Assembly: GCA_020248945.1 (NCBI GenBank)
Contig: JADCGQ010000013.1
Span: 62,001-126,000, forward strand
Length of the DNA stretch: 64,000 nt
Reading direction: 5' to 3'
Source: Rubrivivax sp.
GTDB taxonomy: Bacteria > Pseudomonadota > Gammaproteobacteria > Burkholderiales > Burkholderiaceae_C
In this document: positions 1 through 8,547 of the stretch, piece by piece
How positions within the stretch are numbered: the stretch's first letter is position 1
Layout: the number at the start of each line of letters is the position of its first letter
The notes under the pieces: model-generated
Seen by the model: only the letters and a program-made list of their open reading frames with translations
Databases searched by the model: none
Told to the model about the DNA's origin: nothing
Program-made: the position numbers and the translations under genes

Positions 1-315
1 CTGCTGAAGCAGGGCAAGCCGGGCGCGCTCGACCTGGCCAAGAAGTCCAACGAGCTGCTGCCCGGGCGGCCGCAGCTGATGGACACGATGGCGCTGGCGC
101 TGGCGTCGGAGAAGAAGCTGCCCGAGGCCATCGAGCTGCAGAAGGCCGCCATCTCGCGCGCACCGGCCGATCCCTCGCTGAAGCTCACGCTCGCACGGCT
201 GCTCATCCAGTCGGGCGACAAGGCCTACGCGCGCGCCGAACTGGAAGAGTTGGTCAAGCTCGGTGATCGCTTCCGCGACCAGGCCGAGGTCGGCAAGCTG
301 CTGAAGAGCTTGTGA
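1..315 (+). CDS. TPR-repeat protein, C-terminal part (PrsT-like)
   Basis: The open frame enters from the window edge, so only the last 104 residues are seen. They read as helical TPR-type repeats (for example MALALASEKKLPEAIELQKA), ending GDRFRDQAEVGKLLKSL. This ending resembles the C-terminus of PrsT, the TPR protein found with PEP-CTERM/exosortase exopolysaccharide loci. PrsT identity is inference from the tail, and a generic TPR protein is the alternative. Its TGA stop overlaps the GTG start of the following protease by 4 nt, so the two are translationally coupled. Confidence 0.6.
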   Translation: MLKQGKPGALDLAKKSNELLPGRPQLMDTMALALASEKKLPEAIELQKAAISRAPADPSLKLTLARLLIQSGDKAYARAELEELVKLGDRFRDQAEVGKLLKSL

Positions 316-1103
316 CGACACGCCGGCGCTGGCTCGGGGCAACGCTGGCGCTGGGTCTGGCCGGTGGGGGCCACGTCGGTGCCGCATCGGCTGCCGACCT
401 GCCGGGCCTGATTGCCGCGGCGCGGCCCTCGGTGCTGCCGGTAGGCACCTTCAGCGCCACCGACAGCCCGCGCTTCGGCTTCCGCGGCACGGGCTTCGTG
501 GTCGGTGACGGCACGCTGGTGGCCACCAACTTCCACGTGCTGGCCCCCGGCGCCGACACCAGCGAGCCCGGCACGGGCCCGCAGATGATGGTGATGCTCG
601 GCCGCAGCGGCGAGCAATCGATCGGCCGGCGCGCGCGTGTCGTGGCCACCGACCGTGCGCGCGACCTCGCCCTGCTGCGCATCGAAGGGCCGCCGCTGAA
701 GCCGCTGGAACTGGCCGAGGCCGGCAGCGCGCGCGAGGGCCAGGACATCGCGCTGATGGGCTTCCCGATCGGCGGCACGCTGGGCTTCGCACCCGTCACG
801 CACCGCGGCATCGTCGCCAGCATCACCACGGCCGCGCTGCCCGCGGCCACGGCATCCAACCTCGATCCACGGGCGCTGCTGCGGCTGCGCGAGGGCAACT
901 TCGAGCTGCTGCAGCTCGACGCCACCGCCTACCCCGGCAACAGCGGCGGGCCGGTGTTCGACGCCACCACGGGCCGCGTGATCGGCGTCGTCAACATGGT
1001 GCTGGTGAAGGCCGGCCGCGAGAGCGCGCTCAGCGCGCCCACGGGCATCAGCTACGCGGTGCCGGTGGCGGCGCTGCGCGCGCTGATGGCCGAGCTTCGT
1101 TGA
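312..1103 (+). CDS. Trypsin-like serine protease, exported
   Basis: A 263-residue S1-type protease without a PDZ domain. The N-terminus carries a run of arginines (RRRWLG, residues 4-9) followed by a hydrophobic, Ala/Gly-rich stretch ending ASA near residue 27, as in a Tat or Sec signal. The catalytic triad is visible: His75 in TNFHVL, Asp118 in RARDLALL and Ser211 in PGNSGGP. The GTG start overlaps the stop of the upstream TPR gene by 4 nt, which fixes the start and makes an operon. By position it may act in processing or quality control of exported polysaccharide or PEP-CTERM components; the substrate is unknown. Confidence 0.85.
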   Translation: MTTRRRWLGATLALGLAGGGHVGAASAADLPGLIAAARPSVLPVGTFSATDSPRFGFRGTGFVVGDGTLVATNFHVLAPGADTSEPGTGPQMMVMLGRSGEQSIGRRARVVATDRARDLALLRIEGPPLKPLELAEAGSAREGQDIALMGFPIGGTLGFAPVTHRGIVASITTAALPAATASNLDPRALLRLREGNFELLQLDATAYPGNSGGPVFDATTGRVIGVVNMVLVKAGRESALSAPTGISYAVPVAALRALMAELR

Positions 1104-1104
1104 G

Positions 1105-1187
1105 CGCGGCCGCTCGGGATCCGGGTCTCCCGGTCCCGGGCGAGCCCCCTCGGGGGGTGGCGACCGCAGGGAGCCTGGGGGCTTGCT
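1105..1187. repeat. Intergenic hairpin repeat, copy 1
   Basis: The space between the convergent protease and epimerase genes holds a GC-rich hairpin, CCCCC-TC-GGGGGG at 1145-1157, flanked by GGATCCGG on the left and CTGGGGGC next to the epimerase stop. The same arrangement recurs at 19155-19230, also directly after a minus-strand stop codon. It looks like a dispersed intergenic element and could act as a transcription barrier; there is no T-run. Confidence 0.5.
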
Positions 1188-2195
1188 TCAAACCTTGTAG
1201 TAGGCGCGGTACCACTCGACGAAGCGGCCGATGCCGGTGCGGATGTCGGTGGCCGGCGCGAAGCCCGTCCAAGCCGTGAGCGCATCGACGTCGGCGTAGG
1301 TGGCCGGCACGTCGCCGTCCTGCAGCGGCAGCAGGTTCTTCTGCGCCTTCTGGCCGAGCGCGTCTTCGATGGCGGCGATGAAGTCCAGCAGCGGCACCGG
1401 GTCGTGGTTGCCGATGTTGAAGACGCGGAACGGCGCGTGGCTGGTGCCGGGGTCGGGCGTGTCGGACTGGTACCCGGGGTTGGGCGCCGCGATGCGGTCG
1501 GTGACGCGGATCACGCCCTCGACGATGTCGTCGACGAACGTGAAGTCGCGCTGCATCTGGCCGTGGTTGAACACGTCGATCGGCCGGCCCTCGAGGATGG
1601 CCTTGGTGAACAGGAACAAGGCCATGTCCGGCCGCCCCCAGGGCCCGTACACCGTGAAGAAGCGCAGACCCGTGGTCGGCAGGCCGAACAGGTGGCTGTA
1701 GGTGTGCGCCATCAGCTCGTTGGCCTTCTTGGTGGCGGCGTACATGCTCACCGGGTGGTCGACGCTGTCGTGCTCGGAGAACGGCATGCGCGTGTTGCCG
1801 CCGTAGACGCTGGAGCTGCTGGCGTAGACCAGGTGCTGCACCTTGGCATGGCGGCAGCCCTCGAGGATGTTCATGAAGCCGACGACGTTGCTGTCGATGT
1901 AGGCGTGCGGGTTGACGAGCGAGTAGCGCACGCCGGCCTGCGCGGCCAGGTGGATGACGCGGTCGAAGCCGCCTTCGGCGAACAGCTTCTCGATGCCGGG
2001 CCGGTCGGCCACGTCCATCTGCACGAAGCGGAAGTTCGGGTGCGGCGTCAGCCTCGCGAGCCGGTCGCGCTTGAGCTGCACGCTGTAGTAGTCGTTCAGG
2101 TTGTCCAGCCCCACGACCGTGTCGCCGCGCGCGAGCAGCTTCAGCGTGGTCGTCATGCCGATGAAACCGGCGGCGCCGGTGAGCAGGATCTTCAT
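1188..2195 (-). CDS. NAD-dependent epimerase, UDP-glucuronate 4-epimerase type
   Basis: A 335-residue extended short-chain dehydrogenase, starting [13 protein letters not shown] with the GxxGxxG NAD motif at residues 7-13. Further motifs are SSSSVYGGN and YAATKKANE (catalytic Tyr-x3-Lys). The NLNDYY sequence after the Rossmann fold and the total length are typical of UDP-glucuronate 4-epimerases, which make UDP-galacturonate for capsule, exopolysaccharide or LPS. The frame is open upstream of 2195, but similarity begins at MKIL, so that ATG was chosen. Its place beside a PrsT-like protein fits an exopolysaccharide locus. UDP-glucose 4-epimerase is a less likely alternative. Confidence 0.85.
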   Translation of the reverse strand: MKILLTGAAGFIGMTTTLKLLARGDTVVGLDNLNDYYSVQLKRDRLARLTPHPNFRFVQMDVADRPGIEKLFAEGGFDRVIHLAAQAGVRYSLVNPHAYIDSNVVGFMNILEGCRHAKVQHLVYASSSSVYGGNTRMPFSEHDSVDHPVSMYAATKKANELMAHTYSHLFGLPTTGLRFFTVYGPWGRPDMALFLFTKAILEGRPIDVFNHGQMQRDFTFVDDIVEGVIRVTDRIAAPNPGYQSDTPDPGTSHAPFRVFNIGNHDPVPLLDFIAAIEDALGQKAQKNLLPLQDGDVPATYADVDALTAWTGFAPATDIRTGIGRFVEWYRAYYKV

Positions 2196-2296
2196 GGGGC
2201 GGGCGGTGTCTCGGGCAAAACCCGCATTGTCCGCGGCACGCCAGCGGCGCCGCGGCGCCGGGCCGCCGAGCAATTCACGCTCGGCGCCGGCCTGTG

Positions 2297-5041
2297 TCAG
2301 GCGCGGGCGCTGCGCTTGAGCCCGTCCAGGCTGCCGGCGCGCAGCTCGGCCCTGAGCGGCGCCAGGTCCACCGGCTGCTGCAGCAGCTTGGTGAAGGCCT
2401 TGGCCGTGCCCGGCGGGCCGACGTACAGCCCACCGGCCAGCTGGCCGTGGCGCACGACGAGGCGCCACCAGGCATCGTCACCTTCGCGGGCATGGAAGTC
2501 CTCGTCGCCTTCCTTGGCGACGATCTCGCCCTGGCTGCGCAGATCGATGCCCTCGCACTTGAGCTGCAGCACGATGCGCGGCGTGGCGTAGGGCGCGTCG
2601 TCGCCCAGGATCGAGGCCGCCGCCGTGGCCGCGTGCGCGCTGCCGATGGGCCACAGGCCGCGTGGCGTGCCCTTCAACTCGGCCACGTCGCCCACGGCGT
2701 AGATGAGAGGGTCGGACGTGCGCATGTACCGGTCGACGCGGATGCCGTTGTCGCCCAGCGCCAGCCCCGCCTGCTCGGCGATGAAGGTGTTGGCCTGGAT
2801 GCCCAAGGCGGCCACGAAGACATCGGCCTCCACGCGCGGGCCGTGCGCCAGCTGCGCCACCTCGAGGATGGGCGCGCCCTCGTAGCGCATGACCGAGGCG
2901 TGGGTGACGACCTGGATGCCGATGCCCTCGAGGTAGCTCTGCAGTCGTGCCGCGCCGGGCACGTCGAGTTGCGCGTTCATCAGGCGGTCGGCGCGCTGCA
3001 GCAGTGTCACCTTCAGGCCCAGGTGGTGCAGCGCGTCGGCGGCCTCCACGCCCAGCACGCCACCGCCCACCACCAGCGCCCGCTTGGCCTTGGCGCGCGT
3101 GGCGTAGTGGCGCATGGCCTGCGCGTCCTCGGCGCTGCGCAGCACGAAGGCGTTGGGGTGCTTCAGGAAGGCCGCATCGGGCGGCGTGGAACGCGCGCCG
3201 GTGGCGATGACGAGCCGGTCGTAAGGCAGCTGCTTGCCGCCGTGCAGGTGCAGCACGCGCTGCTCGCGGTCGATGCGCAGCGCCACGGCGCCGCGGTGCA
3301 CGCCGATGCGCTGGCGCTCGGGCCAGTCGGGCGGCACCAGCGTCAGGGCCTCCAGGCCGGCGCTGTCGTAGACCAGGCGGCCGATGCCCATGCGGTTGTA
3401 GAAGGCAAAGGGCTCGTTGCCGACGATGTCGATCTGCAGGCTTTCGCTGCCACGGCGCAGCGCCTCGGCCACGCCCATGCCGGCGACGCCGTTGCCGACG
3501 ACCACCACGCGCTCGATGCCTTGCTCGCGCGCGCGATCGCGCTCGGGCGTGAGGGTCTTCACGGCGACCACGGGCGCCGGTGCCGAGTTCGGGTCGCGGT
3601 CGATGAGCACCGGCCCGCTGACGTTGCACATGCAGGCCAGCCGCGCCCGGCCCTCCAGACCCAGGCGGCGCAACGTGGCGAGCTCGTCGTCGCTGGGCGG
3701 CGAGAGGTGCTCCATGCCCTCGCACACGGCCACCGGATCGGCGCCGCAGACACCGGCACGGCAGCCGAAGTTGATCTTCAGGCCCGCGGCCTCGATGGCC
3801 TCGAGCGGCGTCTGCTCGCCGTCGACGGTGAAGGTGATGCCGCTGGCGCGGTCGGTCACTTCCGCACCCGCATGCGCGGCCAGCTGCTCGCGCAGCGCGG
3901 CGCCGGCGCCGGTGCGGGCCTGCGCCGGCGCGGCCGTGACCGTGACGGGCTTCTTCTTCGCCGCCTGCCAGCGGCGCTCGGCATACAGGCCGCTGCCCGC
4001 CAGCGCCGCCGCAAGCGCCAAGCCGGCCCCGCGCGACAAGCCCACCAGCCAGCCGGGCGCCTCGCCCTGCACCAGCCCGGCCAACGTGCCCACGATCAGC
4101 GGCCCGGCGAACCAGTAGAAGCTGGCCAGCGCCAGCACGCCGAAGCCCAGCGACACGCGGTAGGCATTGGCCGGCAGGAACGCGAGCACCAGGCCGTAGG
4201 CACCCGCCGAGGCACACACGCTGGCCAGCAGAATGGCAAGGTAGGTGCCGGTGCCGTAGGCCGGCTCGGGGCCCTGCAGGAAGTAGCCGAGGATGAGCCC
4301 CGGCAGCAGCCCGAAGAAGAGCCGCCGCTGCGCCGCGTGGCGCGGGTCGTCGTCGTACACGTCGGAGAACACGGCCGCACGCGGGTTGAAGTCGTAGCAG
4401 CTCTTCTGGCAACCCACGCAGGGCTCGCAGTAGCCGTTTTTCACCACCACCAGCGGCGCCTGCCCGTAGGTGCGCTGGATGGGCGCCAGCGGGCAGAAGG
4501 TGCCGCACCAGCCGCTGCGCCCCTTGAATGCAAAGCCGCCGGCCAGCGCCAGCAGCAGCACGCCGATGACGCCCAGGCCCACCACCGGCCCGGCCTGGTT
4601 GAGCAGCGGCACGCGCAGGCTCACCGCGCCCACGAACAGCGCCACCGCAATGCCGAAGGCCGAGGCCTTGGCCCAGTCGGGCAGGTCGCGCGGGCGCTGC
4701 CAGCCGGCCAGCCGCGGGATCTGGTTCATCGTCGCCATCGGGCAGATCTGGCGCCACAGCCCGGGCGCGATCACCAGCAGCGCGGGCACGAGCGGGATCG
4801 CCAGCTTCCAGAACAAGGTCAGGCCGAGTGGCGGGTTGACGATCAGCAGCACCGCCAGCGCCAGCGCCGCCGACAGCGCGATGAAGCGCGCCGCCCACCA
4901 CAGCGCCATCGGCGCGCGCGCCTCGCGCTGGGTGTAGTTGCGGAAGAACTGCGTGGCGGCCTGGCGTTCGGCGTCGGCGGCCGAGGCGGCCGGCGCTGGC
5001 GCAGCAGCAGGCCGGGCGGGGACGATCGGGATGACGGTCAT
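2297..5041 (-). CDS. Membrane 4Fe-4S / 2Fe-2S / FAD-NAD(P) oxidoreductase fusion
   Basis: A 914-residue three-module redox protein. Residues about 45-355 form a polytopic membrane part with NapH/CcoG-like cysteines: C100 (ICPMA), C179 and C183 (CGTFCP), and C205/C208/C211/C215, a CxxCxxCxxxC 4Fe-4S site. Residues about 395-480 form a plant-type 2Fe-2S domain (C427, C432, C470), with Asp435 where the third Cys is usual. Residues 510-914 resemble nitrite or rubredoxin reductases, with GNGVAG (516-521) for FAD, a second GGGVLG motif for NAD(P)H, and YAVGDVAE. The likely role is electron transfer between NAD(P)H and a membrane or periplasmic partner. The cyclic-nucleotide-binding gene lies 23 nt upstream. 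The true partner and direction of electron flow are unknown. Confidence 0.8.
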   Translation of the reverse strand: MTVIPIVPARPAAAPAPAASAADAERQAATQFFRNYTQREARAPMALWWAARFIALSAALALAVLLIVNPPLGLTLFWKLAIPLVPALLVIAPGLWRQICPMATMNQIPRLAGWQRPRDLPDWAKASAFGIAVALFVGAVSLRVPLLNQAGPVVGLGVIGVLLLALAGGFAFKGRSGWCGTFCPLAPIQRTYGQAPLVVVKNGYCEPCVGCQKSCYDFNPRAAVFSDVYDDDPRHAAQRRLFFGLLPGLILGYFLQGPEPAYGTGTYLAILLASVCASAGAYGLVLAFLPANAYRVSLGFGVLALASFYWFAGPLIVGTLAGLVQGEAPGWLVGLSRGAGLALAAALAGSGLYAERRWQAAKKKPVTVTAAPAQARTGAGAALREQLAAHAGAEVTDRASGITFTVDGEQTPLEAIEAAGLKINFGCRAGVCGADPVAVCEGMEHLSPPSDDELATLRRLGLEGRARLACMCNVSGPVLIDRDPNSAPAPVVAVKTLTPERDRAREQGIERVVVVGNGVAGMGVAEALRRGSESLQIDIVGNEPFAFYNRMGIGRLVYDSAGLEALTLVPPDWPERQRIGVHRGAVALRIDREQRVLHLHGGKQLPYDRLVIATGARSTPPDAAFLKHPNAFVLRSAEDAQAMRHYATRAKAKRALVVGGGVLGVEAADALHHLGLKVTLLQRADRLMNAQLDVPGAARLQSYLEGIGIQVVTHASVMRYEGAPILEVAQLAHGPRVEADVFVAALGIQANTFIAEQAGLALGDNGIRVDRYMRTSDPLIYAVGDVAELKGTPRGLWPIGSAHAATAAASILGDDAPYATPRIVLQLKCEGIDLRSQGEIVAKEGDEDFHAREGDDAWWRLVVRHGQLAGGLYVGPPGTAKAFTKLLQQPVDLAPLRAELRAGSLDGLKRSARA

Positions 5042-5064
5042 CGGGTGCGGGCGCGGGCAGTGGT

Positions 5065-5553
5065 TCAGTCGGCGGGCTGCAGCGCGCGCAGGCGCACCGC
5101 CACCAGCGCCCCCACGTCGCGCAGCAGCGCCATCGCGACGCGCGGCTGCCAGGCGGCCAGTTGCTGCAGCGCGTCGGGCGTGATCCGCAGCAACTCGGCC
5201 GGCCCGGCGGGGGTGACGGTGGCCGCCACCGCGCTGGGCGCACCATCGAGAAAGCTCAGCAACCCGAAGGCTTCGCCCTCGCCGCGCAACTGCGGCGGCT
5301 GGCCCGGGGCCTCGAGCCGCACCTGCCCGCTGGCGATGAGGTGCAGCGCCGGCTCGGCAGCCCCGAGCGCGACGACAGCCGAACCCGCGCCGTGCCGGCG
5401 CCGCGCGGCAAAGCGCAGCACGTGCTCCCAGTCCTCGGGCGAGAGCTCCTGCAGCACCCATTGCGGCGGCATCGCCGGCGCCGCCGTGCCGGCCTTGGCG
5501 GCACGCCCGCGGGGCGGCTCGGCGGCGGTCTGGTAGCTGAAGAAGTCGCTCAT
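5065..5553 (-). CDS. Cyclic nucleotide-binding domain protein
   Basis: A 162-residue protein with one cNMP-binding beta-barrel: GSAVVALGAAEPALHLIASG, then GEAFGLLSFLDGAPSAVAATV, corresponding to the phosphate-binding cassette. A C-terminal helix follows, but no helix-turn-helix, so it is not a classic Crp/Fnr DNA binder. The start at MSDFF is supported by AGGAG a few bases upstream; the frame stays open further 5'. It is encoded 23 nt before the redox fusion and 65 nt after the FHA gene, all on one strand, so it may sense a ligand and regulate the reductase by protein contact. That role is inference. Confidence 0.8.
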   Translation of the reverse strand: MSDFFSYQTAAEPPRGRAAKAGTAAPAMPPQWVLQELSPEDWEHVLRFAARRRHGAGSAVVALGAAEPALHLIASGQVRLEAPGQPPQLRGEGEAFGLLSFLDGAPSAVAATVTPAGPAELLRITPDALQQLAAWQPRVAMALLRDVGALVAVRLRALQPAD

Positions 5554-5618
5554 CGGGGGCTCCTCGTGGTCTTCGGGCTCTGCGGTGGCCAAGCGCCGTT
5601 GCCGCAGCGGGCCACGGC

Positions 5619-6476
5619 TCAGCGGCCGTTCTTCAGCGCGTCGGCCGCCTGCGCCAGCGCGCGCGCCGCCTCACCCGGGCGCAGCGCCAGCGACAACAGC
5701 GGCGGCGCCTGCGGGCCGCGCAGGGCCAGCGATGCGGCAGCCGCTGCGGCCGCGAGCTGCTCGGCCAACATGAAAAGCTCCTGCCCGTGCAAGGACGACT
5801 CGGGCACGCCGAGGCCGCGCGACAAGGCCTGCGCCAGGCTGGCCGGGGGCCGCGTGAGCGTGGGCAGCACGAGGTCGGGTTCCGGCGGCGGCGGGGGCGG
5901 CGGCCGAACAGGCGGCGGCGCCGTCTTCGGCGCGGCCGGCGCTGCGAGGCGGATCTTCGTCAGCTCCACGCCGCTGTCCTCGCGCGGGCGGGCCACGCGC
6001 AGGATCTCGGTCAGGCGCACCGCCTCGTGGCCGCCCCCGGCGGCCAGCATCGCGGCCGGGTCGCCGCCGCGGATGGGCGCGGTGTCCATCACACCCGGCT
6101 GCCGCGCCGGCGGCGGCGCCACCGTCGGCGGCACCTCATGCGGGCGCGGCGGCATCGGCGGGCCGGAGACGATGACCACGTACGGGCCCATCTCGATGCG
6201 GTCGCCATCGCGCAGCACGTGCTCGCTGGCCATGCGCGTGGTGGCGCCGTTGACGAAGGTGCCGTTGGTGGACAGGTCGCGCAGCACCGGGCCGGCCGGT
6301 GAATCGACGATCTCGCAGTGGCGCCCCGAGATCGCCTTGGTGCGGTCGGCGATGAGCCAGTGGCTCTGCGGGTCGCGGCCGATGCTCAGGCGCTGCAGCG
6401 GTTGCGGCAGCACCACTTCGGGCACCAGGCCCTCGGCGAGCTGCGCGCCCTGCAGCACCTTGAGGGTCCAGGTCAT
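5619..6476 (-). CDS. FHA domain protein
   Basis: A 285-residue protein with an N-terminal forkhead-associated domain. The phosphothreonine-recognition residues are visible: GR at 33-34, S50-x-x-H53 (SGRHCE) and N71-G72 (TNGTFVNG). The middle is low-complexity and proline-rich (a run of prolines near 200-210), and the end is Ala/Leu-rich and helical. No catalytic domain is seen, and no Ser/Thr kinase is encoded nearby, although such a kinase is the usual partner. ATG at 6476 overlaps the rlhA stop by 4 nt, so it is coupled to rlhA and precedes the cNMP-binding and redox-fusion genes. It is probably a phospho-dependent scaffold for that group. Confidence 0.85.
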   Translation of the reverse strand: MTWTLKVLQGAQLAEGLVPEVVLPQPLQRLSIGRDPQSHWLIADRTKAISGRHCEIVDSPAGPVLRDLSTNGTFVNGATTRMASEHVLRDGDRIEMGPYVVIVSGPPMPPRPHEVPPTVAPPPARQPGVMDTAPIRGGDPAAMLAAGGGHEAVRLTEILRVARPREDSGVELTKIRLAAPAAPKTAPPPVRPPPPPPPEPDLVLPTLTRPPASLAQALSRGLGVPESSLHGQELFMLAEQLAAAAAAASLALRGPQAPPLLSLALRPGEAARALAQAADALKNGR

Positions 6477-8491
6477 GTCGGGCTCCCGGCCGCGGCGGCG
6501 GCCCTGCTCTTGTAGAAACGAATGGGTTGCGGCGTCGCCAGCGAGGCCCTTTCTTCGCGCCGCGCCTGTTGCAGCACGTTCTTGCGCATCGAGCCCACGA
6601 CGTGCATCTCGCAGGGCTTGCAGTCGAAGCGCAGCGTGAGCCGCTCGTCGCCGTGCACCAGCGTCAGCGGCTCGGCCTTCACGGTGCCCTGCACGCCCTG
6701 CACGCCCTTGGCCTGCTTCGGGCACAGGCTCAGGCTGAAGCGCACGCAGTGCCGCGTGATCATCAGGCTGACCTCGCCCAGTTCCTGGTGGCTCTCGTAG
6801 GCGGCGTCGATCACCTTCACGCCGTGGCGCGCGTAGAAGGCCGCGGCCTGCGCGTTGTACACATTGGCGAGGTAGCTCAGCGTGTCTTCCGGGTACGGCA
6901 CCGGCGGCTCCACCGCATCGGCGCGCGGCAGCGGCTTCCAGGTCGCGGCACGGGCGGCCTCCAGCGCCGCCACGGCATCGCGGCGCAAGGCGTTGGCCAC
7001 GCTGGCCGGCACGAAGCACGGCTGGCCTCGCGCACCCCAGTCGAGCACCACCTGGCGCGCCTCGAACAGCGTGCCGCCCAGGCGCGCGAGGTGCTCGCGC
7101 AGCGTGGCTTCGGCGCGGGCGGCGTCTTTCGGCGCCTCGTGGGCGTGCGCCACGGCCACGCGGGCGCGGTGGCCGTCGGCATCGGTGGCCGAGAGCGCAA
7201 AGCCGTCGGCGGTGGCGGCGAAACGCAGGTCGACGGCGATCAGGCGCTCGGCGCTCTTCTTCTCGAGCAGCCGCTCCCAGGCCATGTCGCGGTTGCGGCT
7301 GATGGCGGCGTCGCGCCGCAGGCCCTTGAGCACCGCGGTGGTCTGGCCCGGCGCGATGTTGGGCTCCACGCGCCACAGCCGGCCGGCGACCTGGCGGGCC
7401 ACGTTCACCGGCACGCCCTGCAGGTTGCCCTGCAGATCGACCCAGGTGAGCGCGTCGCCGTTGTTCAGGCGCAGATCGGGCGTGGCCAGCTCGATGTCCA
7501 CGTGCTGAGGCGCCACCTTCACCACATGCCCAATGGCGATGCCGGCGTGCTTGGGCGTGTCGAAGGCGCCGATGTCGATCTGGCGGCCGTTGACGAAGTA
7601 GTCGGTGCCGCCGCGGTTGTAGGCGCGCTCGGGGTCGGGCGTGAAGGTGTAGCGGCAGCGGCCGCTGCTCGAGGCCTTCAGGCCTGCGCGTTCGTCGAGC
7701 ACGCGGTCGCAGAGCTGCCGGTAGTGCGCGGTGACGTTCTTCACCGTCGCCATGTCCTTGTAGCGGCCCTCGATCTTGAAGCAGCGGACGCCGGCGTCGA
7801 CCAGCGCCAGCAGGTTCGCGCTCTGGTCGTTGTCCTTCAGGCTGAGCACGTGCTTGTCGTGGGCGACGACGCGGCCTTGCGCGTCCGTCACGGTGTAGGG
7901 CAGCCGGCACTCCTGGCTGCAGCTGCCGCGGTTGGCGCTGCGGCCGGTGTGGGCGTGGCTGATGAAGCACTGACCGCTGTAGGCCACGCACAGCGCGCCG
8001 TGCACGAAGAACTCCAGTACGGCGCCCTGCACCTGGGCCTCGATGGCGCGGATCTGCGGCAGCGTCAGCTCACGCGCCAGCACCATCTGCGAGAAGCCCA
8101 CGTCCTGCAGGAAGCGCGCCTTCTCGGGCGTGCGGATGTCGGTCTGCGTGCTGGCGTGCAACTGGATGGGCGGCAGGTCGAGCATCAGCAGGCCCATGTC
8201 CTGCACGATGAGGGCGTCGACGCCGATGTTCCACAGGTCCCAGGCCAGCTGCCGCGCGCCGGGCAGCTCGTCGTCGCGCAGGATGGTGTTGTGGGTGACG
8301 AAGATGCGCGCGCCGTGGCGGTGGGCGTGGCGGACCAGGCGCTCGATCTCGGCCAGGCTGTTGCCGGCCTTGTCGCGCGCGCCGAAGGCCGGGCCGCCGA
8401 TGTAGACGGCATCGGCACCGTGGTTGACGGCCTCGATGCCGATGTCGGCATCGCGGGCGGGGGCGAGCAGTTCGAGTTCGGCACGCGGCAT
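6473..8491 (-). CDS. rlhA: U32 family 23S rRNA C2501 hydroxylase (RlhA-like)
   Basis: A 672-residue U32 'peptidase' family protein. The N-terminal half is a TIM-barrel-like domain (LLAPARDADIGIEAV) with the U32 signature EFFVHGALCVAYSGQCFIS and further conserved Cys in NRGSCSQECR, which bind an Fe-S cluster in this family. The length matches RlhA (YdcP, about 650 residues), which hydroxylates C2501 of 23S rRNA with prephenate-derived oxygen. The shorter relative TrhP (YegQ, about 450 residues) modifies tRNA. The long C-terminal extension favours RlhA. The start is ATG 8491. It is the first gene of the minus-strand run down to 2297. Confidence 0.85.
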   Translation of the reverse strand: MPRAELELLAPARDADIGIEAVNHGADAVYIGGPAFGARDKAGNSLAEIERLVRHAHRHGARIFVTHNTILRDDELPGARQLAWDLWNIGVDALIVQDMGLLMLDLPPIQLHASTQTDIRTPEKARFLQDVGFSQMVLARELTLPQIRAIEAQVQGAVLEFFVHGALCVAYSGQCFISHAHTGRSANRGSCSQECRLPYTVTDAQGRVVAHDKHVLSLKDNDQSANLLALVDAGVRCFKIEGRYKDMATVKNVTAHYRQLCDRVLDERAGLKASSSGRCRYTFTPDPERAYNRGGTDYFVNGRQIDIGAFDTPKHAGIAIGHVVKVAPQHVDIELATPDLRLNNGDALTWVDLQGNLQGVPVNVARQVAGRLWRVEPNIAPGQTTAVLKGLRRDAAISRNRDMAWERLLEKKSAERLIAVDLRFAATADGFALSATDADGHRARVAVAHAHEAPKDAARAEATLREHLARLGGTLFEARQVVLDWGARGQPCFVPASVANALRRDAVAALEAARAATWKPLPRADAVEPPVPYPEDTLSYLANVYNAQAAAFYARHGVKVIDAAYESHQELGEVSLMITRHCVRFSLSLCPKQAKGVQGVQGTVKAEPLTLVHGDERLTLRFDCKPCEMHVVGSMRKNVLQQARREERASLATPQPIRFYKSRAAAAAGSPT

Positions 8492-8547
8492 GGCGGGCCT
8501 GATTGTTGATCAAGCCGGGTACTCGGCCCAGCCCCCAGTGCGCCCCC

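Noticed and set aside
2294..5536. A 1080-codon open frame on the plus strand
   Set aside because: It is antisense to the redox fusion and cNMP-binding genes, rich in Arg/His/Gln/Ala as expected from reading GC-rich codons on the wrong strand, and has no recognisable domain.
5619..6476. Type VI secretion FHA component
   Set aside because: No other type VI genes are near, and the neighbours are a cNMP-binding protein and a reductase.
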